Below, one piece after another: positions 6,853 through 7,280 of a stretch of 7,280 nucleotides of DNA (position 1 is the first letter of the stretch; each line of letters begins with the position of its first letter). The notes beneath the pieces are model-generated. The model saw nothing but the letters and a program-made list of their open reading frames with translations, had not been told where the DNA came from and ran no database searches. Location of the stretch: positions 1 through 7,280 of the forward strand of contig DAOVAK010000126.1 in assembly GCA_030671095.1 (NCBI GenBank), in the 5' to 3' direction. This DNA is from Deltaproteobacteria bacterium (lineage in GTDB: Bacteria; Desulfobacterota; DSM-4660; Desulfatiglandales; HGW-15). The position numbers were made by a program, and so were the translations under genes.

Positions 6853-7137
6853 TATTTGTTCATACAAATCTTGCCATTCCTCATTCAAGCTATTTATTAG
6901 GTCAATTTTCTTCTGTCTCGATCCACCCTTTATCTGTTTTTCTCTCAATATGGCGTTTTCTGGGTCCTCGAATACTTCATAATAAACCAGCTTGTTAAGT
7001 TTATACTTCTTTGTGAATCCGCCAACCATTTTTTCTTTGTGTTCGTAGACTCTCCTTTTCAGATCGTTAGTTATGCCTGTGTATAGGGTTGTATTGTTTC
7101 TGTTGGTCATAATGTATACAAAATATTGTTTATTCAT
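6850..7137 (-). CDS. Small stand-alone GIY-YIG nuclease-domain protein
   Basis: At 95 residues this is a single GIY-YIG domain of the UvrC N-terminal/YhbQ type, predicted to nick or cut DNA with a divalent metal. The signature reads VYI (7-9) and YTG (19-21), usual for this subgroup. Other core positions are present: R28/R29 in DLKRRVYEHK, H33, the metal-binding E66 in LREKQIKG, and N82. The length and the WQDLYEQI ending are normal, so the gene looks intact. Sampled rows run at 25-38% G+C against about 48% in the helicase, suggesting separate acquisition. Its TGA overlaps a REP-like repeat and its ATG lies 3 bases from another; a weak GGGA before the start is the only Shine-Dalgarno candidate. 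The cellular role of these small proteins is poorly known; it need not be functionally linked to the helicase. Confidence 0.92.
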   Translation of the reverse strand: MNKQYFVYIMTNRNNTTLYTGITNDLKRRVYEHKEKMVGGFTKKYKLNKLVYYEVFEDPENAILREKQIKGGSRQKKIDLINSLNEEWQDLYEQI

Positions 7138-7139
7138 TT

Positions 7140-7248
7140 ATTCCCGTCGAGCCCGCCCTGGCGCGACGTTCCCAGGTCTTAGAACTCAAATATGGGCCTC
7201 CCCTCGACTCGGGATCAAACAACCAAATTACAATCCAGGTCTGGGCCA
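7140..7248. repeat. Diverged copy of the 2667-type palindromic repeat (tentative)
   Basis: ATTCCCGTCGAGCCC (7140-7154) matches ATTCCGGGCGAGCCC (2671-2685) at 13 of 15 positions in the same orientation. TCCAGGTCT (7234-7242) is the reverse complement of AGACCTGGA in the same element (2722-2730). The stretch between is GC-rich with short palindromes and shows no gene. It reads as a decayed repeat directly upstream of the GIY-YIG gene. Confidence 0.4.
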
Positions 7249-7280
7249 GGGATTGCTTCGGCTTCCTTCGTCAGCCTCGC
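7249..7280. repeat. REP-like repeat in inverted orientation, cut by the window edge
   Basis: The reverse complement begins GCGAGGCTGACGAAGG and ends GCCGAAGCAATCCC, the same CATTGCGAGG...AGCAATC class as the repeat at 6804-6852 but on the opposite strand. The expected remainder (AATGAC on the plus strand) would lie just past the right edge. A GGCT...AGCC stem (7261-7276) is partly decayed. Confidence 0.6.

Noticed and set aside
2876..7137. Helicase-nuclease plus GIY-YIG nuclease as a two-gene anti-phage system
   Set aside because: The genes are separated by a REP-like hairpin repeat, differ in composition, and each has a common stand-alone explanation; no other defence gene is in view. The pairing would need repeated co-occurrence in other genomes.

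Overview
The window looks bacterial. The best guess is a sulfate-reducing member of the Desulfobacterota or a close relative. The main pointers are a 406-residue prokaryotic ATP sulfurylase with a Cys/His cluster, a Rex-like half-palindrome at its promoter, and degenerate palindromic intergenic repeats of the kind common in such genomes. The lineage is inferred from gene content only; related ATP sulfurylases also occur in sulfur oxidisers and archaea.

Layout. Positions 1-525 (+) hold the C-terminal 174 residues of an RtcB-type RNA ligase, cut by the window edge and followed by an intrinsic terminator (675-705). Next come a good housekeeping-type promoter (719-746), a possible Rex operator at the transcription start (755-772), a leader hairpin (811-837) and a strong ribosome binding site, leading into sat (863-2083, +). 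A bidirectional terminator (2106-2138) separates sat from a convergent small gene (2529-2137, -). That gene encodes a stand-alone protein with a B12-binding-type fold in which the cobalt-ligating His motif is missing.

Upstream of that gene, 2530-2875 is filled by what looks like a palindromic repeat nested inside another. Positions 6778-2876 (-) encode a 1300-residue UvrD/AddA-type superfamily 1 helicase with a C-terminal PD-(D/E)XK nuclease carrying a four-Cys iron-sulfur signature. Positions 7137-6850 (-) encode a small, AT-rich GIY-YIG endonuclease. It is boxed in by repeats: its stop codon overlaps one repeat (6804-6852), its start lies 3 bases from another (from 7140), and a further copy in opposite orientation runs off the right edge (7249-7280).

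How the genes relate. There is no single pathway. RtcB (RNA repair), Sat (sulfate activation), the B12-fold protein and the helicase-nuclease (probably DNA end processing and recombination) look like neighbouring independent units. The helicase side is accessory-like: two minus-strand genes separated and flanked by repeats. I see no convincing new multi-gene system. The most interesting points are the repeat-bracketed GIY-YIG gene, the single-chain Fe-S helicase-nuclease with no partner in view, the His-less B12-type domain, and the possible redox control of sat.
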